Shown here: positions 26,001 to 35,563 of the stretch, in pieces | Numbering within the stretch: the stretch's first letter is position 1 | Layout of the letters: each line of letters begins with the position of its first letter | The notes under the pieces: generated by a model | Seen by the model: the letters and a program-made list of their open reading frames with translations, nothing else | Database searches by the model: none | What the model was told of the DNA's origin: nothing | Translations under genes and position numbers: made by a program | Origin: Parazoarcus communis | GTDB lineage: Bacteria; Pseudomonadota; Gammaproteobacteria; Burkholderiales; Rhodocyclaceae | DNA length: 64,000 nucleotides | Assembly: GCF_003111665.1 (NCBI RefSeq) | Contig: NZ_CP022188.1 | Coordinates: forward strand, 496,001 to 560,000 | Direction: 5' to 3'

Positions 26001-26913
26001 TTCGGGCGACGCCGTGATCGTCGCTCGCGGGGTCCGCAAGCACTACGGCGCAATCCACGCGGTTGACGGCGTCGATCTCGACGTCCGCAGCGGCGAGCTG
26101 TTTGGCCTCATCGGCCATAACGGCGCCGGCAAGAGCACGATGTTCAAGATGATGCTCGGCCTCATTCCCGCAACGGCCGGCGAGATCCGCATCGACGGCG
26201 CCGTCGTCGGCGGCGGCAACTTTCGCGCAGTGCGCCGCAGCGTCGGCTACCTGCCGGAAAACGTCGTGCTCTACGACAACCTGACCGGGCTGGAGACGCT
26301 GCAGTTTTTCGCCCGCCTGAAGGCAGCGCCACAGGCGGACTGCACGCCTGCGCTGGAGCGCGTCGGTCTGGCCCATGCGGCAAAGCGCCGTGTGCGCGAG
26401 TACTCCAAGGGCATGCGGCAGCGCCTCGGCTTTGCCCAGGCCTTGCTCGGCAAGCCGCGCATCCTGTTTCTGGACGAACCCACGACCGGCCTCGACCCCG
26501 AAGCCATCCGCGGCTTCTACGCCATCCTGCGCCAGCTCAAGAGCGAAGGCGTGACCATGGTGATCACCTCCCATATCCTCGCCGAGATCCAGGAGCGCGT
26601 GGACCGGCTTGCCATCATGGCGGCCGGCAAGGTGCAGGCCAGCGGCACGGTGCAGGCACTGCGCGAACAGATGGATCTGCCGCTGTGGTTCAGCGTTCAC
26701 GTCGCGCCCGAAGACTTCGACGTGGTGCGCAACGCGCTCGGCCACCTGCCGGTGATCGCGATCGAGGCCCGCGACGATCACGTCGCTGTGCAGTGCCGGC
26801 GCGAATCGAAGATGGCGGTGATCGAGGCCCTGGCCGGACTCGATGGACGGGTGCGCGACCTCACCGTGCGCGAACCCTCGCTCGAAGACGTGTTCTTCGG
26901 CTTTTCGGACTAA
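25972..26913 (+). CDS. nosF: NosF, ABC-transporter ATPase for NosZ maturation
   Basis: Cytoplasmic ATPase of the NosDFY complex. 313 residues. Walker A is GHNGAGKST, the signature region YSKGMRQRLGFAQALLG, Walker B ILFLDEPTTGLDPEA, and the H-loop ITSHILAE. The C-terminal ~90 residues form the usual accessory domain ending FFGFSD. The start is a GTG with GGAG 9 bases upstream, inside the end of nosD. No better ATG exists in frame. The nosY start follows 10 bases after the stop, behind a perfect AAGGAGG. Confidence 0.96.
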   Translation: MADTSPTPTDSGDAVIVARGVRKHYGAIHAVDGVDLDVRSGELFGLIGHNGAGKSTMFKMMLGLIPATAGEIRIDGAVVGGGNFRAVRRSVGYLPENVVLYDNLTGLETLQFFARLKAAPQADCTPALERVGLAHAAKRRVREYSKGMRQRLGFAQALLGKPRILFLDEPTTGLDPEAIRGFYAILRQLKSEGVTMVITSHILAEIQERVDRLAIMAAGKVQASGTVQALREQMDLPLWFSVHVAPEDFDVVRNALGHLPVIAIEARDDHVAVQCRRESKMAVIEALAGLDGRVRDLTVREPSLEDVFFGFSD

Positions 26914-26923
26914 GGAGGCGAAC

Positions 26924-27739
26924 ATGGAAATCGCACAGATCGCCACCATCGCCGGCAAGGAATTCTGGGACCGCATCCGCAACCGCTGGGTGCTTGCGGT
27001 CGCACTGGTGTTTACTGTCTTCGCCCTCGTGATCGCCTATTTCGGCGCGGCGCAGCAGGGCGCGGTCGGCTTTCGTTCGATCGACGTCACCATCGCCAGC
27101 CTCGTCAGCCTCGTCATTTACCTCATCCCGCTGATCGCGCTGGTGCTCGGTTTCGACGCCATCGTCGGCGAACGCGAACGCGGCTCGCTCGACCTGCTGC
27201 TGTCGATGCCGATCACCCGGGTGGAGCTGCTGCTGGGCAAGTATTTTGGCCTCGCTGCCGCACTCACCTTTTCCACGGTTGCCGGCTTCGGCCTGGTGGC
27301 GGTGGTGCTGTCGTCGCAGCTTGAGCTCAACGCGCTCTTCCACTACTTCGGCTTCATGCTCAGCTCGGTGTTGCTCGGCTGCGCCTTTCTCAGCCTGGCG
27401 GTGATGCTGTCGGTGTTCGCCGGTGACCGCACCCGCGCCTCCGGTCTCGCGATCGCGATGTGGTTCTTCTTCGTGCTGGTGTTTGACCTGCTGCTGCTCG
27501 GTGCGCTTGTCGTCAGCGGCGGACAGTGGGGCGGCGAACTCTTTCCCTACCTGCTGCTGCTCAACCCGGCCGACGTGTTCCGCATCCTCAACATCTTTTC
27601 GCTCGAGGATGTGCGCGCGCTCTACGGCCTCGCAACCGTCTTCCCCCCCAGCCTGGCCAACCCCGCGCTGCTGGGCGCCGTCATGTTTGCCTGGATCGCC
27701 TTGCCGCTCGGCATTGCGGCGTGGCGCTTCAGAAAGTGA
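26924..27739 (+). CDS. nosY: NosY, ABC-transporter permease for NosZ maturation
   Basis: Inner-membrane permease pairing with NosF and presenting material to NosD. 271 residues with six hydrophobic helices, an N-terminal amphipathic stretch (AGKEFWDRIRNRW) and the ABC-2 type motif GFDAIVGERERGSLDLLLSMPITR. Start ATG 26924 is fixed by AAGGAGG seven bases upstream. Eight bases separate it from nosL. Confidence 0.96.
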   Translation: MEIAQIATIAGKEFWDRIRNRWVLAVALVFTVFALVIAYFGAAQQGAVGFRSIDVTIASLVSLVIYLIPLIALVLGFDAIVGERERGSLDLLLSMPITRVELLLGKYFGLAAALTFSTVAGFGLVAVVLSSQLELNALFHYFGFMLSSVLLGCAFLSLAVMLSVFAGDRTRASGLAIAMWFFFVLVFDLLLLGALVVSGGQWGGELFPYLLLLNPADVFRILNIFSLEDVRALYGLATVFPPSLANPALLGAVMFAWIALPLGIAAWRFRK

Positions 27740-27747
27740 GTACAAAA

Positions 27748-28290
27748 ATGAAACCCTCGCCCTCCCCCCTCATCCGCCTGCGCAGCACGCTCACGGTACT
27801 GCTTGCCGCTGGTCTGCTGGCAGCCTGCGGCGCCGACAAGGGCACGGACAGCGGCATCCTTGCCGTCGAAATCGACCGCAGCACCAGCTGCGCCCTCGAC
27901 GGCATGCTGCTGGCCGACTATCCCGGCCCCAAGGCCCAGATCCATTTCGACGGCCTCACCCAGCCCGAGTTCTTCTGCGACACGGTGGAAATGTTCTCGA
28001 TCTACCTCAACCCGGAACAGGCTCGCCGCGTCAGTGCCATGTACGTGCAGGACATGGCCAAAGCCGACTGGGACAACCCGAAAGGCCACTGGATCGACGC
28101 CAGAACGGCCACCTATGTACATGGCTCGAAACGCACCGGCTCAATGGGTCCGACCATCGCCTCCTTTGCCAGCGCGGACGATGCACGCAAGTTTGCCGAC
28201 ACCGAAGGCGGCAAGGTGCTGGGCTTCGATGAGGTGACGCCCGACATGGCGATCCTCGACGGCGGCGCCCTGCACGACAAGAGGATGTAA
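27748..28290 (+). CDS. nosL: NosL, copper-binding lipoprotein
   Basis: Periplasmic lipoprotein that delivers Cu(I) for NosZ maturation. 180 residues. Lipobox LLAAC puts the lipidated Cys at residue 27. The metal-binding region reads TSCALDGM (Cys48, Met53) rather than the two-Cys CxxCGM form, with FFCDTVEM (Cys77) further on. ATG 27748 follows AGTACAAAA with only a weak ribosome site, so coupling from nosY eight bases upstream is likely. A second NosL-like protein with the CPVCGM version is coded 0.6 kb downstream. Confidence 0.93.
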   Translation: MKPSPSPLIRLRSTLTVLLAAGLLAACGADKGTDSGILAVEIDRSTSCALDGMLLADYPGPKAQIHFDGLTQPEFFCDTVEMFSIYLNPEQARRVSAMYVQDMAKADWDNPKGHWIDARTATYVHGSKRTGSMGPTIASFASADDARKFADTEGGKVLGFDEVTPDMAILDGGALHDKRM

Positions 28291-28293
28291 GCC

Positions 28294-28563
28294 ATGGAAT
28301 CCATCTACGAACATGTTTCACCCGAGATCGCTGCAGAGCTGCAACAGACCGCAAAGGTGATCTACGAGACGCGCGAGAACCGCAGACGGGTGCTGCAGCA
28401 CGCCGGCGCCACAGACGAAGCCGCGCTCCTCGACAGCATCGTCAGCGGCACGGTCGCCGAGCATCCAGCCTACGAGCTCTACCTCGCGGCACGCATCCTG
28501 GCCGACACCTGCGAGGCGGCCCGCACAACGCTTGCCGCCCGACTGAAGGAGGTCAACCGCTGA
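28294..28563 (+). CDS. Small helical protein in the nos operon, function unknown
   Basis: 89 residues, without signal peptide, membrane segment or metal motif. The composition (ELQQTAKVIYETRENRRRVL, YELYLAARILADTCEAART) predicts an all-helical soluble cytoplasmic protein. It starts 4 bases after nosL, and its stop overlaps the next start as TGATG, so it is translated with its neighbours. I do not recognise the family. A nos-specific role is inferred from its position between two NosL-type genes. It shows no helix-turn-helix of the kind expected of an antitoxin. Confidence 0.75.
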   Translation: MESIYEHVSPEIAAELQQTAKVIYETRENRRRVLQHAGATDEAALLDSIVSGTVAEHPAYELYLAARILADTCEAARTTLAARLKEVNR

Positions 28564-28937
28564 TGAACCAGCACACCGAACTGCTCGAACACGTCGTGGC
28601 CCATTTCGGCGACCGCCTGCACGGCGCACCGCAGCTGACGCAGGACGCACTCGCGCTCAGTCTGGACAACGGCGTGCAGCTCACCATTCGCTACGCGTCG
28701 ACCGATGCCTACTCGCTGCGCTGGAGATTCCAGGCCGGCGGAAACGAGATCGAGATGGGCATCGACACCGCACCGACACACCCGACCCTCGCCACCCATC
28801 CCAACCATCTGCACCTGTCTGGCGGCCGCGCAGTGGCCGATCCGCTGACCCGAACCGACGCATCCCCTGCAGACAACCTGTCTGCCGTGATCGAAGCCCT
28901 GCTGCGCGACCCGCAACTGGACTTCCCGCTGCCATGA
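28563..28937 (+). CDS. Small protein with TumE/DUF6516-like features, function unknown
   Basis: 124 residues, soluble. The segment GIDTAPTHPTLATHPNHLHLSGG with several His, followed by a helical end (ADNLSAVIEALLRD), recalls the TumE/DUF6516 group of toxin-like proteins. The similarity is from memory of the pattern and is weak. Start overlaps the previous stop (TGATG) and its own stop overlaps the next start (ATGA). Being locked in the nos operon argues for a role in nitrous-oxide reduction or copper handling rather than a free toxin-antitoxin pair. Its histidines could bind metal. Confidence 0.7.
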   Translation: MNQHTELLEHVVAHFGDRLHGAPQLTQDALALSLDNGVQLTIRYASTDAYSLRWRFQAGGNEIEMGIDTAPTHPTLATHPNHLHLSGGRAVADPLTRTDASPADNLSAVIEALLRDPQLDFPLP

Positions 28938-29566
28938 ACAGCGGCGGCACACTGCGCAGGCTGCTGCTGGGCAGCGCCGCCCTGTGCATTGCGACCGCAA
29001 CCGCGCTGTCGTGGCAGTACGCCATGCGGCCCGGCGTCGAGTTTTCGCCTGCGGCTGACGACATCTGTATCGTGCCGCCGTCGCGCGCATCCGCCGCCTA
29101 TCCGTGGAGCCCGACCTCGGGCCTGGGCAAGTACGACGCCCGTCCGGCCCCTGCGGATGCGCGCTGCCCGGTGTGCGGCATGTATCCCGCACGCTTTCCT
29201 AACTGGGTGGCGCAAGTCATCTTCGAGGACGGTTCGGCACACTTCTTTGACTCGCCGGTGGATCTGCTGATCTTTCTGCAGGAACCCGGGCGCTTCGACC
29301 CAGAACACAGTGCCCCCGATATTGCGAAGCGCTATGTGGTTGACCATCGCAGCGGGCGCTGGCTCGACGCCGCCCAAGCCAGCTTCGTGCTTGGCTCCTC
29401 TGCCCGCGGGCCGATGCGCGGCCCGGACCTGCCCGCATTCGACAGCACCGCCGAGGCAGCCGATTTTGTCGCAGCACGCGGTGGCCGCATCGTGAAGCTC
29501 GGAGACATCGACGCCGACGCCCTCGCCCGCCTGCGCGACGCCAGCCACGCATCGCATTTGCGCTAG
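28934..29566 (+). CDS. Second NosL-type copper-binding protein
   Basis: 210 residues: one N-terminal membrane anchor or signal (LLLGSAALCIATATALSW, no clear lipobox), then the NosL core with ARCPVCGMYPARFPNW (Cys78, Cys81, Met83), the two-Cys version of the Cu(I) motif. FEDGSAHFFDSPVDLLIFL and a C-terminal NosL half (FVLGSSARGPMRGPDLPAF) follow. Overlaps the preceding gene as ATGA. Its motif differs from the nosL at 27748, so the two probably divide labour in copper capture and delivery. A hairpin terminator closes the operon 24 bases later. Confidence 0.85.
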   Translation: MNSGGTLRRLLLGSAALCIATATALSWQYAMRPGVEFSPAADDICIVPPSRASAAYPWSPTSGLGKYDARPAPADARCPVCGMYPARFPNWVAQVIFEDGSAHFFDSPVDLLIFLQEPGRFDPEHSAPDIAKRYVVDHRSGRWLDAAQASFVLGSSARGPMRGPDLPAFDSTAEAADFVAARGGRIVKLGDIDADALARLRDASHASHLR

Positions 29567-29589
29567 GAGTCACAAACTGCAGCGGCAAA

Positions 29590-29620
29590 AAAATGGAGGC
29601 CACCAGGGCCTCCATTTTCA
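29590..29620. terminator. Bidirectional terminator closing the nos operon
   Basis: AAAATGGAGGCC (29590-29601) pairs with GGCCTCCATTTT (29607-29618) around a 5-nt loop, with A- and T-runs on both sides. It lies between convergent genes, the nosL-type gene and the cytochrome c5 gene. Confidence 0.88.
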
Positions 29621-29651
29621 TTCTCGTGTCGCGACAAAGTGCCGCAAGCGC

Positions 29652-30071
29652 TTACTGCGATTTGCCGACCATGTAATCCACAGCCGCCATCACCTCTTCG
29701 TCCTTGAGCGTTGCAGCACCACCGCGAGCCGGCATCATGCCTTTCTCACCGGTGAAGCCCTCAAGTGCATGCTTGTGAAGGGTGTCGATACCCTGCGCAA
29801 TTCGGGGCGCCCACTCGTCCTTGTTGCCCGGCATCGGCGCACCCGCCACTCCGGCCGCATGGCACAAGGCACAGGTCTTCTTGTACACACTCTCACCTGC
29901 AGCATTCACCGGGGCAGCGGGGGCCGGCGCCGGCTCGGGTGCTGCCGCAACCGGTGCGGGCGCGGGAGCAGCCGGTGCTGCCGTGCTGCCCGCAGAGCCG
30001 GAATCCTGTCCGCCACATGCGGCGAGCAACGCCGAAAGGGCTGCAGCCATGATCAATGTGTTTTTGTTCAT
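29652..30071 (-). CDS. Cytochrome c5-type monoheme lipoprotein
   Basis: Periplasm-facing electron carrier. 139 residues: lipobox ALLAAC (Cys19), a long Ala/Pro linker (~residues 28-58) acting as a flexible tether, then a class I cytochrome c domain with CALCH (67-71) and a Met axial ligand in EKGMMPARGG. Long-tethered c5 proteins can shuttle electrons to periplasmic oxidoreductases. Its place next to the nos operon and an FNR-like box 97 bases upstream make it a candidate donor to NosZ, by inference. GGAG precedes the ATG. Confidence 0.92.
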   Translation of the reverse strand: MNKNTLIMAAALSALLAACGGQDSGSAGSTAAPAAPAPAPVAAAPEPAPAPAAPVNAAGESVYKKTCALCHAAGVAGAPMPGNKDEWAPRIAQGIDTLHKHALEGFTGEKGMMPARGGAATLKDEEVMAAVDYMVGKSQ

Positions 30072-30167
30072 CTGTTTTCTCCGTCAATTCCTGGGGGTTA
30101 AAGCGCCGGGTTCATGCCATCATTACCGGCAATGACTCCATGCTAGCGAACACGCCTCCAGATTGGA

Positions 30168-30181
30168 TTGACTGCAATCAA
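30168..30181 (-). promoter_or_regulatory. FNR/DNR-like box upstream of the cytochrome c5 gene
   Basis: TTGAC-TGCA-ATCAA matches TTGAT-N4-ATCAA at 9 of 10 positions. It lies in the spacer between the cytochrome gene (start at 30071) and the GNAT gene end, so only the cytochrome gene is placed to use it. Confidence 0.65.
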
Positions 30182-30203
30182 TTCCTGATTTTCGGGAAAC
30201 GAA

Positions 30204-30836
30204 TCACGCCTTCACTGCACCCGCAGGAAAAGACCGGCGCACCATTCGCACCGCAGGCCCGTGGCCGCTGGCTTCGATCCCGAAACCCAGACTGGCGGCG
30301 AATTCGAGCATGCGGACATTGGTGGCCAGAATCTGCCCGTACATCGTTCTCATCCCCCGGCCGCTGGCGTGCCGGATCAGCGCAGTCATCAGCCGGCGGC
30401 CGACCCCGGCGCCCTGCCAGGCGTCGGTCACCACGACGGCAAACTCGCAAGTCATGCCGTCGGGCTCGAGACAGTAGCGGGCGGCAGCAATCTCCACCGC
30501 CTCATCGCGAGGCTGCGCAAGCACGATGAATTCCGTGCATTCATGTGGATCCGGGTTGCACAGCCCCTGCAACTCTGCCTCTGCGAACTGGAAGTCCCCA
30601 CGCCCGAAGCGGAAATAGCGTGCGCCGTATGACAGGCCGCGCAGAAAGGAGCGCGATCTGGCGATATCGTCCGGACATACCGGACGCAGCAACAACTGGC
30701 TGCCATCGCGGGCCGTCCAGATTTCTTTTAGATCGTGCCGGGCGATGTCGCCTGACACGCAGCACGACCCCGCGTCGGGGGCGACGAAAATGGGCAAGGC
30801 AGGCAGGCGGGGCTGGAAGGGCAACTCGATCGACAT
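30204..30836 (-). CDS. GNAT-family N-acetyltransferase
   Basis: Acetyl-CoA-dependent acetyltransferase of unknown substrate. 210 residues from the ATG at 30836. The acetyl-CoA loop is in FAVVVTDAWQGAGVGRRLMTALI, followed by RGMRTMYGQILATNVRMLEFAASLGF, which is typical motif A/B order. The start LLLRPVCPDDIARSRSFLRGLS resembles the GNAT domain of protein (Pat-type) acetyltransferases, so lysine acetylation is possible. The in-frame region upstream of 30836 is Arg/Pro-rich and unlikely to be translated. Confidence 0.82.
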   Translation of the reverse strand: MSIELPFQPRLPALPIFVAPDAGSCCVSGDIARHDLKEIWTARDGSQLLLRPVCPDDIARSRSFLRGLSYGARYFRFGRGDFQFAEAELQGLCNPDPHECTEFIVLAQPRDEAVEIAAARYCLEPDGMTCEFAVVVTDAWQGAGVGRRLMTALIRHASGRGMRTMYGQILATNVRMLEFAASLGFGIEASGHGPAVRMVRRSFPAGAVKA

Positions 30837-31102
30837 GGGCGCAAACCACCGGATTGGTCTGAGCGGACAGCTTGTCGGCCCCCATCCCGACGCAAAGCGC
30901 GGCTTTCGCCTGGAAGGATGAATCCGGTGCTGACGCTTGAATGCTCTACCCAAGCATCGCGCCTCAAGGTTGCGTCATCATTACAAGAGCATGACAACAC
31001 CTCGACCAGGGTCCCGAGTCCACCGCTGCTGCTATCCTTGCGGCCTTTTCAAGCGCAGCCGGTCACCGGCTCCGCACCGATTCACCGACGCCGGAATCAG
31101 GC

Positions 31103-31930
31103 ATGACTCCCGACTGCGAAGCGCCCGCTGCCCTTGCCGGACGCACCCTGTACGAACCGATTGCCGGACTGCTCGAACGCTGTTCCAGCACCATGCTGCC
31201 CGATGTTGGCGCGCTCGACGAGTTGCTGCAGCACACTGCCCCACACACACGCAGCGCCGGCGGCAAGCCCATCCGTTTCGTATCGCCGCCAGCCGTGCTG
31301 CCCGGCTACGAGGCGCATGTGTTCGATACCGGCGAGGTACCGACCCGGCCCAGTGACTGGCACGACTTTTTCAACGCACTGGCATGGTGTGCATGGCCGC
31401 GGACGAAAGCCTGCTTCAACGCCCTTCATGTCAGGGAAATACAGGCACGTATCGACGCCGGCCTGAGCGGGCGCGGACCGATGCGTGACACCCTTACACA
31501 GCTCGACGAATGCGGCATCGTGGTGGTGTCATCCAGCCCAGAGATTTCAGCCCTGCTCGCTGCCCATGCGTGGGAAGAAGCCTTCTGGGCGAAGCGGGCG
31601 CAGCTGATGGCGAGCACCCGCTTTCTCGTCATCGGCCATGGCATCTGGGACCAGCTTCGACACCCCTTCTTCGGGCTGTGCGCCAAGGCCATCTACCGCG
31701 TCGTCGGCCCCGAGTGGCTGGCGCTGCCGCCTCCCGTGGCGCAGGCCGAGTGCGACGCCTGGCTCGCGGCCCATGTGTCAGACCCGGCCACCGTCCTCAC
31801 GCCGCGTGCGCTATTGCCGCTGCCACTGCTGGGCATCCCTGGCCTCACGCCGGACAGCGAATGCCGCGACTACTATCGCGACACCCGCCAGTTCCGACCG
31901 CGACGAACACACCAGGGCGACTCGACCTGA
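31103..31930 (+). CDS. DUF3025 family protein
   Basis: 275 residues, no signal peptide or membrane segment. The diagnostic block is SDWHDFFNALAWCAWPRTKACFNALH at residues ~88-113, with GHGIWDQLRHPFFGLCAKAIY further on. The family occurs mainly in beta- and gammaproteobacteria and has no established function. Monocistronic, converging on the DUF2249 gene with 21 bases between stops. Confidence 0.88.
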   Translation: MTPDCEAPAALAGRTLYEPIAGLLERCSSTMLPDVGALDELLQHTAPHTRSAGGKPIRFVSPPAVLPGYEAHVFDTGEVPTRPSDWHDFFNALAWCAWPRTKACFNALHVREIQARIDAGLSGRGPMRDTLTQLDECGIVVVSSSPEISALLAAHAWEEAFWAKRAQLMASTRFLVIGHGIWDQLRHPFFGLCAKAIYRVVGPEWLALPPPVAQAECDAWLAAHVSDPATVLTPRALLPLPLLGIPGLTPDSECRDYYRDTRQFRPRRTHQGDST

Positions 31931-31951
31931 GGCGAGTCACCCGATGGCGAT

Positions 31952-32275
31952 TCAGCCGCCCGAGCAGCCGCAGCCGTTGCCGCCACCGCAGCTGCCGGCA
32001 GCCGTGCCCGCGGCCGCAGCGCCCGCTGCGGCTTCACTCACCTGAACACTGAAATCGATGACGATGTTGCCCGGCTCACGCGCCACGTAGCTAATCCCCA
32101 CCTGACGGCCATAGCGCTGCTGGATCTGATCGAGCAAAGGCAGGGGGTCATGGTCGTTCACGAAGCGCATGGTTTCACCGTCGGACAAAGCCTCGAGTGC
32201 GCCGAAAATGGCGGCATGACGAAAACGCTTGGCAACGCCACGCGCATCAAATGAATGAACAGCAGTATCGAACAT
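31952..32275 (-). CDS. DUF2249-domain protein with Cys/Gly-rich tail
   Basis: 107 residues. The DUF2249 (SirA/TusA-like) domain is marked by RFVNDHDPLPLLDQIQQRYG. The tail is a short low-complexity, Cys-containing end (SCGGGNGCGCSGG) able to bind metal or form disulfides. DUF2249 proteins are often found near denitrification and NO-response genes, but their biochemistry is unsettled. Start ATG 32275 has AGAG upstream. A Met five codons earlier is an alternative. Transcribed from a ~380-base spacer that contains a weak FNR-like box. Confidence 0.8.
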   Translation of the reverse strand: MFDTAVHSFDARGVAKRFRHAAIFGALEALSDGETMRFVNDHDPLPLLDQIQQRYGRQVGISYVAREPGNIVIDFSVQVSEAAAGAAAAGTAAGSCGGGNGCGCSGG

Positions 32276-32659
32276 CGTGGTCTCTTCCATCAGGATCTGG
32301 TCCGGACTTTCCTTGCGGCCGGCAACGCATCGACCCACATCGTGCCCATGCCTGCGACAACAATCCTTGAGGAAAAACAAGAAACGACCCACGTCCCGGG
32401 ACCGGTTCGTCCACCACTTCTGCGCCGTTGCGTCCGACATCGCCGATCGACTGCTTTATACTTCGGCCCAACGCACACGGACGAAATACTTCCGACAGGC
32501 TGATAGCGCCGGGATACGGTCGCCACGGCTAACTTCCGCGACCGGGTGTCGCCGTCATGGCCGCACCCGACCGCCACCCCCGGAACTACTGCAATACATC
32601 GATTTACCGGCCTCGCGGCACCGTGCTGCCAACAGGCCACCCACCGGAGTTTCACCAGC
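32276..32659. other. Intergenic spacer, DUF2249 gene / yheS
   Basis: No convincing gene. It must contain the divergent promoters of the two flanking genes. TTGAG-GAAA-AACAA at 32367-32380 resembles an FNR box (8 of 10) and sits ~95 bases before the DUF2249 start. The rest shows no obvious structure. Confidence 0.5.
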
Positions 32660-34597
<1,938 letters not shown>

Positions 34598-34609
34598 GTT
34601 TTCGGCGAC

Positions 34610-34641
34610 GCGCGCGGCAAACGACTCAGCTTGCCGCGCGC
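34610..34641. terminator. Hairpin between convergent yheS and LysR gene
   Basis: GCGCGCGGCAA (34610-34620) and TTGCCGCGCGC (34631-34641) form an 11-bp perfect stem with a 10-nt loop that includes the LysR stop codon. There is no T-tract, so termination is plausible but unproven. Confidence 0.45.
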
Positions 34642-35471
34642 ACTGCATTCGAAAGCGTTTCGATCGCGGCCATCGGTGCCGCCGAGCGCAGACGGATCAT
34701 GCCGGTGGGCACGTGCGCGAACTCCTCGGGCAGGGTCTCGATCACCAGGTCCGGGAAATGCGCCGACTGCTCAACGACTCGTCGCGGCATCAGCGTCCAC
34801 CCCAGGCCGACTGCAACACAGCCGAGGATGCCCTCCAGCGTGCCGAACTCCATCGCATCCGCCATCGCACTGCCGGATGCACGCTGCCACGAGAGCGCAC
34901 GCGTCCGGTAGGCACAGCCCTCGCGAAAGATGATCAGCGGCTGGCTGACCGGGTTGGTGCCGGACGCACTGACCTGCACCAGCTCTTCCACCACCACTTC
35001 GTCGAAGTGTAGGTCGGCATGCATGACCGGCCCCGCAACAAAGGCGCAATCAAGTTTGTGGTCGACCACCATTTCGGTCAGTGCCGCACTGGTCTGCGTC
35101 TGCACCCTTAGTTCAAGCCCCGGGTGGGCTGCCCGCACCGCTCTCAGCGCGGACGGCAGGTGCAGGGCGGCAAAGGTCTCCATCGAACCGACGCGCAGTT
35201 CGCCGGTGCTCTCCCCCACCAGACGCACGGCGGCGCTGGTCTGGCGTTCGAGCTGAAGCATCTGGCGTGCGTAATCGAGCAACACCCGCCCCGATGGCGC
35301 CAGCTCCATGCCGCGCCCCTTGCGAAAGAACAACTCCGCACCAAGCTCCTGTTCCAGACGCTGAATGCGGTTGGTGACGTTGGACTGCACGGTGTTTAGC
35401 TTGCGTGAGGCGGCCAGAATTCCGCCCTCTTCGACCACCGCCTGAAACGTGCGTAGCGCCACGAGCTCCAT
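34626..35471 (-). CDS. LysR-family transcriptional regulator
   Basis: 281 residues: N-terminal winged helix (LVALRTFQAVVEEGGILAASRKLNTVQSNVTNRIQRLE) and a C-terminal substrate-binding domain. The sequence NTVQSNVTNRI is typical of the group that controls adjacent exporters and oxidoreductases. Start ATG 35471 has GGAG 9 bases upstream. Divergent from the MFS gene across 92 bases containing a 15-bp palindrome, so that transporter is the likely target. Confidence 0.9.
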   Translation of the reverse strand: MELVALRTFQAVVEEGGILAASRKLNTVQSNVTNRIQRLEQELGAELFFRKGRGMELAPSGRVLLDYARQMLQLERQTSAAVRLVGESTGELRVGSMETFAALHLPSALRAVRAAHPGLELRVQTQTSAALTEMVVDHKLDCAFVAGPVMHADLHFDEVVVEELVQVSASGTNPVSQPLIIFREGCAYRTRALSWQRASGSAMADAMEFGTLEGILGCVAVGLGWTLMPRRVVEQSAHFPDLVIETLPEEFAHVPTGMIRLRSAAPMAAIETLSNAVRAAS

Positions 35472-35488
35472 GCCAATATCTCCAATAC

Positions 35489-35503
35489 AGAACACTCAGT
35501 TCT
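35489..35503. promoter_or_regulatory. Palindrome in the LysR/MFS divergent promoter
   Basis: AGAAC-ACTCA-GTTCT is a perfect 5-bp inverted repeat with a 5-base spacer, 18 bases upstream of the LysR start. Its size and place suit a LysR operator. Confidence 0.4.
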
Positions 35504-35563
35504 AAACAAATCATTTGCGCAGATAGATTACGCTGTTTATGGTTACGCCACAAAGAACCATGG

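Noticed and set aside
28294-28937. Free-standing toxin-antitoxin module in the nos region
   Set aside because: The first gene lacks a helix-turn-helix and both genes are translationally fused to nos genes. The TumE-like resemblance is too weak for a toxin call.
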